64,000 nt of DNA from Riptortus pedestris (lineage: Eukaryota > Arthropoda > Insecta > Hemiptera > Alydidae). The DNA lies in assembly GCA_019009955.1 (NCBI GenBank), contig CM032228.1:68929501-68993500 (forward strand), written 5' to 3'. The stretch's first letter is position 1. Every line of letters starts with the position of its first letter. Shown piece by piece: positions 56,825-64,000 of this stretch. A program made the position numbers and the translations under genes. The notes under the pieces are model-generated. The model was not told where the DNA came from. It searched no databases and saw only the letters and a list, made by a program, of their open reading frames with translations.

Positions 56825-57027
56825 AAACATGAGTAGAATGGGGGGGGGGTTACGGGTAACAGAAAACAAACAAGAAAATACGCATAAATCGCTCAACACT
56901 TGGGTTTCGCAAAAAGGCATGGAATAGTATTGTAGAACTATAGTTTAACAAGATTGGTTCTATTGCATTTTACGATCCGGCTCATAATATATTTTGAAGG
57001 GGAGAGTCCTTAAGGGAAATCTGCTAA
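56825..57027 (+). mobile_element. HINE-like miniature copy, internal deletion
   Basis: From the GAGTAGAATGGGGGG block through TTCTATTGCATTTTACGATC and CTCATAATATATTTTGAAG it jumps to AGTCCTTAAGGGAAATCTGC, then TAAAA. The CTAGAGCG block, (TA)n and most of the 3' part are missing. It directly precedes the LINE tail at 57035. Confidence 0.6.
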
Positions 57028-57169
57028 AACTATATTTATTTATTTATTTTTTTTTTTTTTGGAGCGTTCGCAGAGATGCGATATTGCTCATAAAAAAACA
57101 AAAACAAAAGCAATTTATATAATCAAAATACAAAAATGAAAATAGAAACATGAAAAAATTAAATAATAC

Positions 57170-57460
57170 AATATAAGAACGAAAAAAAATAGCAAAACAC
57201 AACTAAATAACGGAACGCAACTAAATAAAACTTAACTAAATAACAGAACGCAACAATATAACAAAGCACAACTAAATAACGGAACGCAACTAAATAAAAC
57301 TCAACTAAATAACAGAACGCAACAATATAACAAAACACAACTAAATAACGGAACGCAACTAAATAAAACTCAACTAAATAACAGAACGCAACAATATAAC
57401 AAAACACAACTAAATAAAACTCATCTAAATAATAGAACGCAATCAAATAACAAAACAACG
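57170..57460 (-). repeat. Tandem repeat in LINE 3' UTR
   Basis: Units of about 60 bp (AACAGAACGCAACAATATAA, CAAAACACAACTAAATAACG, GAACGCAACTAAATAAAACT) are repeated three to four times. This is the counterpart, with a different unit, of the arrays in the copies at 32566 and 39697. Confidence 0.85.
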
Positions 57461-57766
57461 AAAAACAAAAATAAACACAAAATAACATATGAAATAAATA
57501 AATAAAAACAAAACATTAAGTTCCAAAACAAAAAAAAAATCTTTTAAGGAAACTAGATAATTAAAAACTGCAAAAAAACAGACTAATAAAATTACGTAAA
57601 CAATTATATAATTTCAATGGATAAAAACTAAACTAAAATCAAATAAATATAAATTAGTGTGTACAATAAAATGAAGATTTCTAACACCTAAAATATTTAC
57701 AATCATATGCTCTCACTTTCTTTATCACACAAACAAACATGCATACACACTCCCGCGCGCATTCAC

Positions 57767-57836
57767 GCACACACACACACACACACACGCGCGCGCGTGC
57801 ACGCACATACACTCACACGCATACACACACGCGCAA

Positions 57837-57899
<63 letters not shown>
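57767..57899. repeat. (AC)n microsatellite
   Basis: AC dinucleotides with a CGCGCGCG interruption. Frames through it on both strands are artefacts. Confidence 0.95.
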
Positions 57900-57901
<2 letters not shown>

Positions 57902-57959
57902 AACATACAGTAAAATGGTTTAGCTGGAATTGGAAAAGGATTACAAAGAATTTTAAAAT

Positions 57960-58489
57960 GTAACAATTCTAAATTTGTGAGTATATGTTAATGTCATGTA
58001 AATGTTGGAGTATTATGAGTATGAGTGGGCTACCTTCAGTAAGTAAGTCATAAGGGATCTTTAGATGGTCACGTCTTTTGCAGTCTGTTAGTGCGTGTTT
58101 TATTGTAAGTAGAGCATTACACACATTGCAGTTAGGCATTCTTTTCTTTTGAAATAGGTAACCATGGGTAAGGAAAGAATGACCTATATTAGTCTCGTAA
58201 GGACTACTTCGTCACTCCGTGTAAATACTTCAAATTTGTCACTCGATGTCTTAATTGTAGTTTTAATTTGTTTCAGTTTGTTGTCTGTTAGTACCAGTCC
58301 TGTTGCCATTCTTGGAGTATGTTAGTTTTAATGTAGTTCTGTAGGTCGTCCGAAGTTATTTTTTTAATGTCAGTATTGGTGTTTTTTGTCGTTAGTTTTG
58401 CGAGCATGTCAACTTCAGTGCTTCGTCCAATATTCTGATGTTCTGGTAGCCACACCAATGTTATGTGATTATGAGGATTATGAATGTGT
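57960..58489 (-). pseudogene. LINE ORF2 C-terminus with zinc-knuckle-like motif
   Basis: Continues the RNase H frame with HITLVWLPEHQNIGRSTEVD and MLAKL (the 'WLP.H.....E.D..AK' end of RNase H). Then DLQNYIKTNILQEWQQDWY, a stop, the SDEVVLTRL block, a frameshift and CNVCNALLTIKHALTDCKRR. The Cys-x2-Cys...His...Cys pattern and order match the relic at 44290-44800. At least two stops and one frameshift make it non-functional. Confidence 0.75.
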
Positions 58490-58897
58490 TCAAAAATATT
58501 TGTTATAATAGGATGAGTGGAATATGTTTTTTAAAGAGAGTAAAGAACTTAGAGAGCCCGAAAATAAAATTATTTGGCGATTTTGAACATTTTGGAGGTT
58601 TTCTAGAGATAGGAGTATAGCGTGTAGTTCAGCTGAATAAATACTTGATGTGCAGTTTAATCTTTTGGCATATGTGTGGTCGTCAATGACTGCAGCAGCT
58701 GCTGTTCCAAAGTCAGTCTTGGATCCGTCCATGAATGTGTATAGTGCGTTTGGGTTATTTGCAATAATGGAGTTAAATGTAGTCATGTAAAATTTTGATG
58801 AAAGGGGATCATTTTTATTAAATTTTGTTAAGGTTAAATCAATATATAAGTTATTTACTTTCCAAGGAGGACGTGATAGTAAAGTATTGTTGTACAT
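58490..58897 (-). pseudogene. LINE RNase H domain (inactive)
   Basis: The 135-codon open frame contains the RNase H landmarks in order: FMDGSKTDFGTAAAAVI (first catalytic Asp in DGS), SIYSAELHAI (catalytic Glu) and ILFSGSLSSLLSL. In the last block the expected third catalytic Asp (SDS) is Gly. In the I-like group of LINEs this domain follows RT and helps remove RNA during target-primed reverse transcription. The upstream portion (VNNLYIDLTL) is the usual linker. The frame continues past its end in a neighbouring reading frame into 57960-58489. Confidence 0.8.
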
Positions 58898-59479
58898 AGG
58901 AGTCTGTAAAATGTTTGAGTTTGCGGAATTTTCTAATGTGCGTATAAGAAGTGGTTTGTAAAAAAAACTATAGATTGTGAAAAATTACAGAAACCAAATA
59001 TATTTATGGAATCCTCCAAATTGTAAATTTATGGAAAGTGTTATTTATTAATACTATTGAGGTCATCGGGTATTGACCGTGTCTTCATTTTTGTTGCCAA
59101 CGTTTCGCTAGACATGCTTCTAACTTCCTCAGGGCTATCTCTGAGACTGAAGAGTGTGTGTTCACCTCAGATATATATGTGAGTCTTATCCGGTTTCCTT
59201 GGGCGGAGTCTTCCCTTCCAGGTGTCTACGGATACTTCTTCCGGTGGCCGTTCACCGGCTATACCGTCGTTTTGTTTATTGTCTGTGGTCTCTGTGGAAT
59301 GACGGGCTTCCAGAGTTTGCTGAGTCTGTATCCATCCTCTCTGTTGAAGTTATGTGGGCATTTTGCTATTTCTGTGGCTTCTCGAACAAGTCTTTCTTGG
59401 TATCGGTCCACCTTGACTTCATCAAATTTGATGTTGTGGTTAGTTTCCCCACAAACATTCTGCTATTCCTGATTCTTCT

Positions 59480-59610
59480 GTCAGAAAATTTTTCAAACTC
59501 TTGATATGTTCGGCGACCCAGGTGTTTATCAATCTGCCGGTCTGGCCAATATTTTCTAAGCCGCGAGAACAGGGTATGCTGTATATTCCTGGGATTTTGT
59601 ATGGAGTTGA
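59480..59610 (-). pseudogene. Penelope-like GIY-YIG endonuclease core
   Basis: Reads GIYSIPCSRGLENIGQTGR and then INTWVAEHIKSLK. These are the GIY, the (Y)IG with Tyr replaced by Asn, the G-x-T-G-R and the E-H signature of the Penelope GIY-YIG domain, which nicks target DNA. The Asn replacement and nearby stops argue against activity. Confidence 0.8.
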
Positions 59611-59725
59611 TCTTTGCAGCTGGGTAACATCTGTGCTATTTTCCTGTCAGTGTCAAATGCTGTTACTATTCCTTGCTTTTTGAGTATCATTGAGATCTTT
59701 TCTGTTGTACCTTTAACAAAAGGTA

Positions 59726-60013
59726 TTATGGCTGTTTTCCGGGGTTCATCTTCGTTTGATTTGGTCTTCTTTTCTTTTCTCTTTTTAATTGATTTCTGAT
59801 TTCTTCTTTCCCGTAGCCATTCTTTATCAGAGCAGTCATCAGGTATCTTTTTTCCTTTGGCTCTGATATTTTCTCAGATCTAATGACCAAAGTGCGAATT
59901 ATCCCATTCTTCTGTGCTGGACGGTGATGAGATCCAGCGTGTAAGTATATGTTGGTATGTGTTGGTTTTCTGTAAACCGCATGCCCCAGCTGTCCGTTTG
60001 GTTTCCTTTCCAC
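59726..60013 (-). pseudogene. Penelope-like RT C-terminal segment
   Basis: The open frame reads GHAVYRKPTHTNIYLHAGSH, then HRPAQKNGIIRTLVIRSEKI. This is the conserved 'VYRKPTHT..YL...SHH...K......L..R...I' block of Penelope-like reverse transcriptases, downstream of the catalytic motifs. A basic stretch (QLKREKKRRPNQTK) follows and leads toward the endonuclease. The frame is open further upstream as IPFLDVLVERKP. Confidence 0.85.
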
Positions 60014-60180
60014 CAGAACATCCAGAAATGGTATCTTTCTATCTACTGTTATTTCTATTCCATTTCTGTCAATGTAACTTGCTGTAATTGCATATTTTCT
60101 CCTTATGGAATCACGGTGTATCTTCAGTCTTGCCCTCAGTAGTCAACGTCCATTTCTGTTCAGAGAAAGAAACTTTCGAC

Positions 60181-60500
60181 AAATAAAACTCAGAACTCTT
60201 CAAAAATAAAGCAAAAAAGTTAGTTATTTTATAAACAATGGTTACTGTTTTGGAATCCTTTAGAGTTTTAGGGAGACAACACATTCATTTCGTCTTTGCT
60301 GTTTTATTGTAACAAAGACTTTAGATATATACTAGTCACATGCAGATGCAGGTTAACAAACATATATTATACAATGATGGTGAATCACTAATCCTGGCGT
60401 CTGAAATGAATAATATTGACCCAAGAATCTGTGCTCGGAAAACATTTGAGATGTCACACCTTTGGTTTAACGGAAGAATAAGGCGTTCATATTAATAGAG
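60181..60500. other. No recognisable gene
   Basis: AT-rich; no feature seen. Confidence 0.3.
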
Positions 60501-60664
60501 CTTGGCAAGCCTATTCGATTCTCACCTGAGCTAAAGGAATTTATTTAGAGACGAACTCATTGAATAAACTCCTTAGTCCTACCCATGCTAGAAAAGGGTG
60601 GTGACCTGTAGATGGTACGTCCCAATTAGCCTCAGTAGCACAAAGTGGGCCTTAATAAATAAAT
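60501..60664 (+). mobile_element. SINE, 5'-truncated and diverged
   Basis: ATTCGATTCTCACCTGAGC (B-box region), GAACTCATTGAATAAA, CATGCTAGAAAAGGGTGGTG, GTCCCAATTAGCC and tail GGGCCTTAATAAATAAATAA. The tRNA-like head is mostly missing. Confidence 0.7.
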
Positions 60665-61192
60665 AAAATACATATTAATGGAGGTTCTAAATTACAGCAA
60701 AGGAGGTTCATTACACTTGATATATCTGCAATCTATTATGTGCCAATAGTTAGTTATGTAGGCTGTATGGAATTTGTTACACCATAAACACCTTGCATAA
60801 TGATAGGTACAGGAGTTGAATATCAATTAAAAAGGGATAATCTCTATAAGAACTCCAACTGTAAATGACATATTTCATAAACATTCAGTCCAGTTGTGAT
60901 TATAGGTTCTGAATTAAAATATAAAAAGAAAATCTAGGTGGAAGTCCAGTACCTAAAGTATTTAAATGGCTTAATTTGTTCATAGTTATTAGCTGCAATT
61001 AATACAAGACCTGAACATATTGAAAACATTCAACAGTGCATTGACTTTGAAACACATATTAACTGACACCACACGTACCCTTGGCCCAGAAATGTGTATG
61101 TCTTCAAGCCAAGATTAGCCAATTTATAGATGATGCTTAAAGTATTTATGAAATAATGAATTATTTGATGAAATTTAAAAATTATTAAATTG

Positions 61193-61193
<1 letters not shown>
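60665..61193. other. No recognisable gene
   Basis: AT-rich unique sequence. Confidence 0.3.

Positions 61194-61229
<36 letters not shown>
61194..61229. repeat. (TG)n microsatellite
   Basis: TG dinucleotides ending in CACGCG. Confidence 0.9.
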
Positions 61230-61230
<1 letters not shown>

Positions 61231-61344
61231 ACGCGTGATCGAGAGGTAAAAACTCTATTTTCCGGGTAAGTCTGTGTGACTGCAAAGTTTACCAGTGTAA
61301 CTGCATCAGAATTTAAACGTTCTCATTATTTACAAGTAAATAGC

Positions 61345-61347
61345 ACT

Positions 61348-61392
<45 letters not shown>

Positions 61393-61518
61393 CTGTGAAA
61401 CTACCTAATTTTCATCATTTCCTTGGTTCGCTCGATGGGTATTTGTGTAAATGTTTCAAAAATGAGGCCATGAGTACGCCCTCAATAGCTGATTTCCCTT
61501 AAGGGAAATCTGCTAAAA
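61345..61518 (+). mobile_element. HINE-like 3' end with (TA)n
   Basis: (TA)n at 61350-61390, ACCTAATTTTCATCATTTCC, GAGGCCATGAGTACGCC, then the perfect palindrome and TGCTAAAA. Nothing upstream of the (TA)n matches the family, so the copy is truncated there. Confidence 0.7.
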
Positions 61519-62122
61519 TAAATCTAGAACAATGTAATTGCTGTAGATAATTAATTAGCCCATAGATTGAGAGATGATTAAATAAATTTGGTTTAATTTT
61601 GAGATATAGTTACAAGGAGACTAAAAGTTCAGGATATTTTCAGAATGAATCATTTTTTCCCACAACAAAATTATAATTCACTTCAAGATGTGGACAATAA
61701 GTTATGCAGGAAGCTACCTACACGGGAGGTTAACGAACCCGAAAATTCAAAAAATTTTGAAACATTGTGTGCAAGTAGAGTAGTTAACTCCTAACGCAAA
61801 ACTATTTATATTTTTACAATTGAGGGCTAAAATCACCTCTCAAAAAAAAAATGGTTTTATATATTTCTGAGCGAATATTGTTAAGGCGGTAATAGATACA
61901 GAAAAAGTTGCAAAAGACAGTTTTATGGTCTTTTCAAATATATTCTCTCCCCACCTCAGTTTTTGTAATATTTTAGGTTGCTTAATGATGAATCATATAG
62001 TATATTTAACGAAAAATCAACCATATATGATTACGTTGTATTCCGAACACAGTTTTCAAAAACAAATCTTAAGAATCCTTTATTGTATATCGTTATGACA
62101 CAACTCATTATTCACTTCATGG
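61519..62122. other. No recognisable gene
   Basis: AT-rich. The 60-codon plus-strand frame (61978-62160) runs into a retroposon tail and has no domain. Confidence 0.35.
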
Positions 62123-62132
62123 CTCCCTACTT

Positions 62133-62175
62133 CAGCTGTGAAGCTCAAATAAATAAATAAATAAATAAAAAAAGA
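62133..62175 (+). mobile_element. 43-bp LINE end insertion with 10-bp target duplication
   Basis: CAGCTGTGAAGCTC followed by an AAATAAATA...A tail is flanked by CTCCCTACTT at 62123-62132 and 62176-62185. The 14 bases before the tail are the extreme 3' end of the LINE family at 57035 and 32566. This is therefore an almost completely 5'-truncated retrotransposition event. Confidence 0.75.
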
Positions 62176-62207
62176 CTCCCTACTTAGGGTGCAAGTTTTA
62201 ACAGCAG

Positions 62208-62325
62208 GGACGGGCCTCATTTTCGTCATCTATTAGTTAGGATTGATGGGCATTTGAAGAAATTTTAAAAAATAGCGTCGTGAGTACCTCAATAACTGAT
62301 TTTCTTTAATGGAAATCTATTAAAA
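62208..62325 (+). mobile_element. HINE-like 3' end, decayed
   Basis: GACGGGCCTCATTTTCGTCA, GATGGGCATTTGAAGAAATT, CGTGAGTACCTCAATAACTG, and a damaged palindrome (GATTTTCTTTAATGGAAATC), then TATTAAAA. Confidence 0.65.
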
Positions 62326-62436
62326 AATTAAAACAATAAGTTTATGGTTTTAAAAGTACTTTAAAACTGTGTAATCGGATATTTTTTATATGCCATATTT
62401 CAAACAAGGGGGTGTGTTCAAAATTACACACACTCA

Positions 62437-62582
62437 TATATATATATATATATATGTTTCCTTCCTATAGTAACCCTATAAGAAGGCCGTTTATTAGTTT
62501 CTGCATGTCCCATGCAAGTTAGCATATCACATGCATTTGTAGTGTGTTACAATTAATTTATACATAAATAATTTAAAAGTAT

Positions 62583-62616
<34 letters not shown>
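62437..62616. repeat. (TA)n microsatellites
   Basis: Short TA arrays at 62437-62454 and 62585-62616. The second adjoins the 3' side of the LINE at 62745-64000 and could be its target or tail. Confidence 0.85.
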
Positions 62617-62619
<3 letters not shown>

Positions 62620-62744
62620 AATTAACAATAATAACGTTAAAAGTAAAGTAAAAACATATAAAGAGAAAATTATTAATCTTAAAAAGAAAAAGAGAAAAGA
62701 AATAATGATTATTCTATAAATATTTTAAGTATTGTAGTTGTATC

Positions 62745-63256
62745 AGCTATAATAAGTATTCAACCGATTAATAGCATCAAAAGCATGTTCTGCAAATATT
62801 TTAAAAGCATTATTATATTTTAAAAATAACTTGTCTTCTTCTATTGGAAATTTGCCTTTTTTTTTGTTCAATGTCTTGTTTTAGTTTTTGTCGTTCGTTA
62901 GTGAGTAGTCTGGAATCGTATATTAAGTGTTGACTTGCTTGTGGAGTTGAGTAATCACAGGGGCAAGTATTGTTGTCTTTTATGTTAAATCGTTGGTAGT
63001 AAGAATTTAGTGAACCATGTCCTGTTACTAATTGTGTAATATAAAAGTCGGTTTGTATGTTTTTGCTGTTGAAATATGTGTTAATGTTTGGAATGAAAAG
63101 TTTTAAATGTTGTCCTTTATTAGTTACAGTCCATTGTTGTTGCCACTTTTCAGTTAGATGAGCTTTTAACATATATTTTACGTGGGCTTTGGAGATTTTA
63201 TTGTAACATTCTGTTTGAATTAATAGACTTTTTAAGAAGGTTATATTGATCAACAA
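62745..63256 (-). pseudogene. R1/I-like LINE ORF2 C-terminus
   Basis: Reads LKAHLTEKWQQQWTVTNKGQ, FIPNINTYF, then TQLVTGHGSLNSYYQRFNI, CPCDYSTPQASQHLIYDS and R...L. The 'L.TGHG....Y..RFNI....C.C.....Q...H.I' pattern is typical of the C-terminal Cys/His region of R1- and I-group LINEs. A frameshift in an A run (about 62857-62866) moves the true end (KFPIEEDKLFLKYNNAF..., stop at about 62745) to another frame. A further frameshift near 63245 separates it from the thumb region. Confidence 0.75.
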
Positions 63257-63472
63257 AAGTATGTGCTAAAAAATCGATGGGGACTATTTTAGCTAGAACG
63301 CAGGCTGCATCATACGAAACTTGAAGCCCTTTATAATTTTGATTGCCATTAGTTTTTGTACTCTTCGTAATTTCTTTAAGTTATGTTGTTTGTTAAGTCC
63401 AGTGTGCCAAATGTTTAATCCATACGTGAGGGAAGGAAGGATAGCACCTTTATATAATATGTGTAAGGCGTC
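63257..63472 (-). pseudogene. LINE RT thumb/connector region, frameshifted
   Basis: After the RT frame stops at TGGLK-TAA the sequence continues GAILPSLTYGLNIWHTGLNK, LKKLRRVQKLMAIKIIKGF and, shifted, VSYDAACVLAKIVPIDFLAH. These match the 'P.L.YG...W', 'L...QR....I.KGF' and 'D...VLA...PI.L' blocks following LINE RTs. RNase H is not present before the C-terminal region, as in R1-type elements, or it has been deleted. Confidence 0.65.
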
Positions 63473-64000
63473 TTATTTCAGTCCCCAGGTGTTTCTTGCT
63501 GCTATAGATAATGTGTTGATGAGTTCCAATAATCGTTCTTGTAGTTTGTCTATGTGAGTATTCCAATTAAGTTTACTGTCAAAGAATATACCTAGATATT
63601 TAATTGAATTTACGTTTTTTATGCTTTGCCCTTGTATATGAATATGAAAAGGTGGAGGTGATTTTTTATGAGTAAAAATAATGTATGAAGATTTTTGAAT
63701 ATTAAAATATAGTTTATATAAATGTGCCCATTTTTCTACGATGTCTGTAATAATGTTTATATACACCTGTAGTTGTTCAAATAGCTTAGATGTTATCAGA
63801 ATAATGATGTCATCTGCAAAAGCCAATATCTCAGCTTTATATGGTAATCTATTATGTAGTAAATCATTTACTATAAGATTCCATAATAATGGTGAGATTC
63901 CCGACCCTTGCGGTGTACCTTGTGTTTGTGATTTATGCAATTAAATGTTTGGTGTGATGATGTATGATGTTCTGTCATGTAAATAGTTGTTGATTAATTT
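63473..64000 (-). pseudogene. LINE reverse transcriptase domain, runs off the window
   Basis: The open frame 63940-63473 contains GTPQGSGISPLLWNLIVNDL (RT motif 4-type block) and LAFADDIIIL with both catalytic Asp intact. It also has FNIQKSSYIIFTHKK ('N..KT..I.F') and IKYLGIFFDSKLNWNTHI. Upstream, to 64000, the frame continues as LINNYLHDRTSYIITPNI with an in-frame TAA at about 63942. The element is thus already broken and its 5' part lies beyond the right edge. Confidence 0.85.

Larger units (their letters stand above)
57035..58985 (-). mobile_element. 5'-truncated LINE (I-like, RNase H-containing), 3' half
   Basis: On the minus strand the order is: RNase H domain (58897-58400), C-terminal zinc-knuckle region (to about 57960), a 3' UTR with (AC)n (57767-57899), a tandem array (57170-57460) and the 3' terminus. 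That terminus is GAGCAATATCGCATCTCTGC...GAACGCTCC plus an A/TAAATAAA tail at 57035-57070. It is the same as that of the insertions at 32566, 39697 and 62133, which are therefore truncated members of this LINE family. ATATTTAT at both edges may be part of a target duplication. RT and endonuclease are absent. Confidence 0.75.
59045..60180 (-). mobile_element. Penelope-like element, 5'-truncated
   Basis: On the minus strand it begins within the C-terminal part of the Penelope reverse transcriptase (DRKIPFLDVLVERKP) and continues to the GIY-YIG endonuclease and 3' terminal region. The catalytic RT YADD region is missing (5' truncation near 60180). The 3' region has WKGRLRP...DKTHIYI and the hammerhead-like CTGAGGA...GAAACG motif (59103-59132). 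It then reads AACGTTGGCAACAAAAATGA to about 59045. Stops and a frameshift interrupt the coding region, so the copy is inactive. Confidence 0.85.

Noticed and set aside
57159..57966. Minus-strand 109-codon frame and His-Thr / Cys-Val frames
   Set aside because: They come from the LINE 3'-UTR tandem repeat and the (AC)n microsatellite.
59154..59799. Plus-strand frames of 60-116 codons
   Set aside because: They are antisense shadows of the minus-strand Penelope-like coding region, which carries the recognisable RT and GIY-YIG motifs.

Overview
This window looks like a stretch of a large, AT-rich, repeat-dense animal genome, most likely an arthropod. The reasons are the absence of bacterial-type gene packing, the decayed non-LTR retrotransposons, a Penelope-like element, a tRNA-derived SINE with a (TAA)n tail, long (TA)n, (AG)n and (AC)n microsatellites, and splice-like pyrimidine tracts. 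No complete cellular gene could be recognised; the window reads as intergenic or intronic DNA. Nearly all open reading frames of 60-160 codons lie inside repeats. The only long non-repeat frame is a 174-codon membrane-protein-like ORF at 14545-15069.

The dominant component is one non-autonomous element family with about 30 copies or pieces. Its 5' end resembles TCCGTCACGCAGGGGCTGCG, followed by AGCAGATTTCCC. It then carries one or more internal monomers of about 390-420 bp that include a C-rich (G-quadruplex-capable) tract. Next come a variable (TA)n array and a 3' end with a perfect palindrome (GATTTCCCTTAAGGGAAATC) followed by TGCTAAAA. The subterminal inverted AGCAGATTTCCC, the central tandem array and the terminal hairpin match Helentron-associated (HINE/DINE-like) rolling-circle elements, so I call it HINE-like; that class assignment is inferred. 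Several copies occur as head-to-tail partial dimers with recurrent junctions, and others carry nested insertions.

Layout: 0-1.3 kb HINE dimer; 4-6 kb SINE, RT relic and a possible TIR element; 6.3-10.9 kb three HINEs with nested insertions; 11.65-12.2 kb a 99-bp minisatellite; 14.5 kb the 174-codon ORF; 15.5-20.8 kb five HINEs, one with a SINE and a perfect 13-bp target duplication; 21.75-22.26 kb a probable solo LTR; 25.9-26.3 kb a 102-bp GC-rich tandem repeat; 28 kb LINE and Penelope relics; 30.6-31.9 kb a higher-order minisatellite; 32.6 kb a LINE 3'-UTR insertion with a 14-bp target duplication; 34.4-35.8 kb SINEs; 36.1-38.1 kb a HINE carrying two nested insertions, one with a 36-bp-stem hairpin; 38.1 and 48.4 kb an inverted duplication; 42.5-44.1 kb low-repeat sequence; 44.3 kb a LINE C-terminal relic; 45-50.7 kb more HINEs; 51.5-52.5 kb two Penelope-related pieces, one a 576-bp insertion with a perfect 13-bp target duplication; 53.8-54.7 kb a full HINE; 57.0-59.0 kb a LINE 3' half; 59.05-60.2 kb a Penelope-like element; 62.7-64.0 kb an R1/I-like LINE running off the right edge.

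The elements are layered: HINEs are hit by SINEs and palindromic inserts. One LINE family, recognised by its 3' end CAGCTGYGAAGCTC plus an AAATA-type tail, left four insertions, from a 2-kb copy down to a 43-bp remnant. The SINE, whose tail differs, cannot be assigned to any LINE here.
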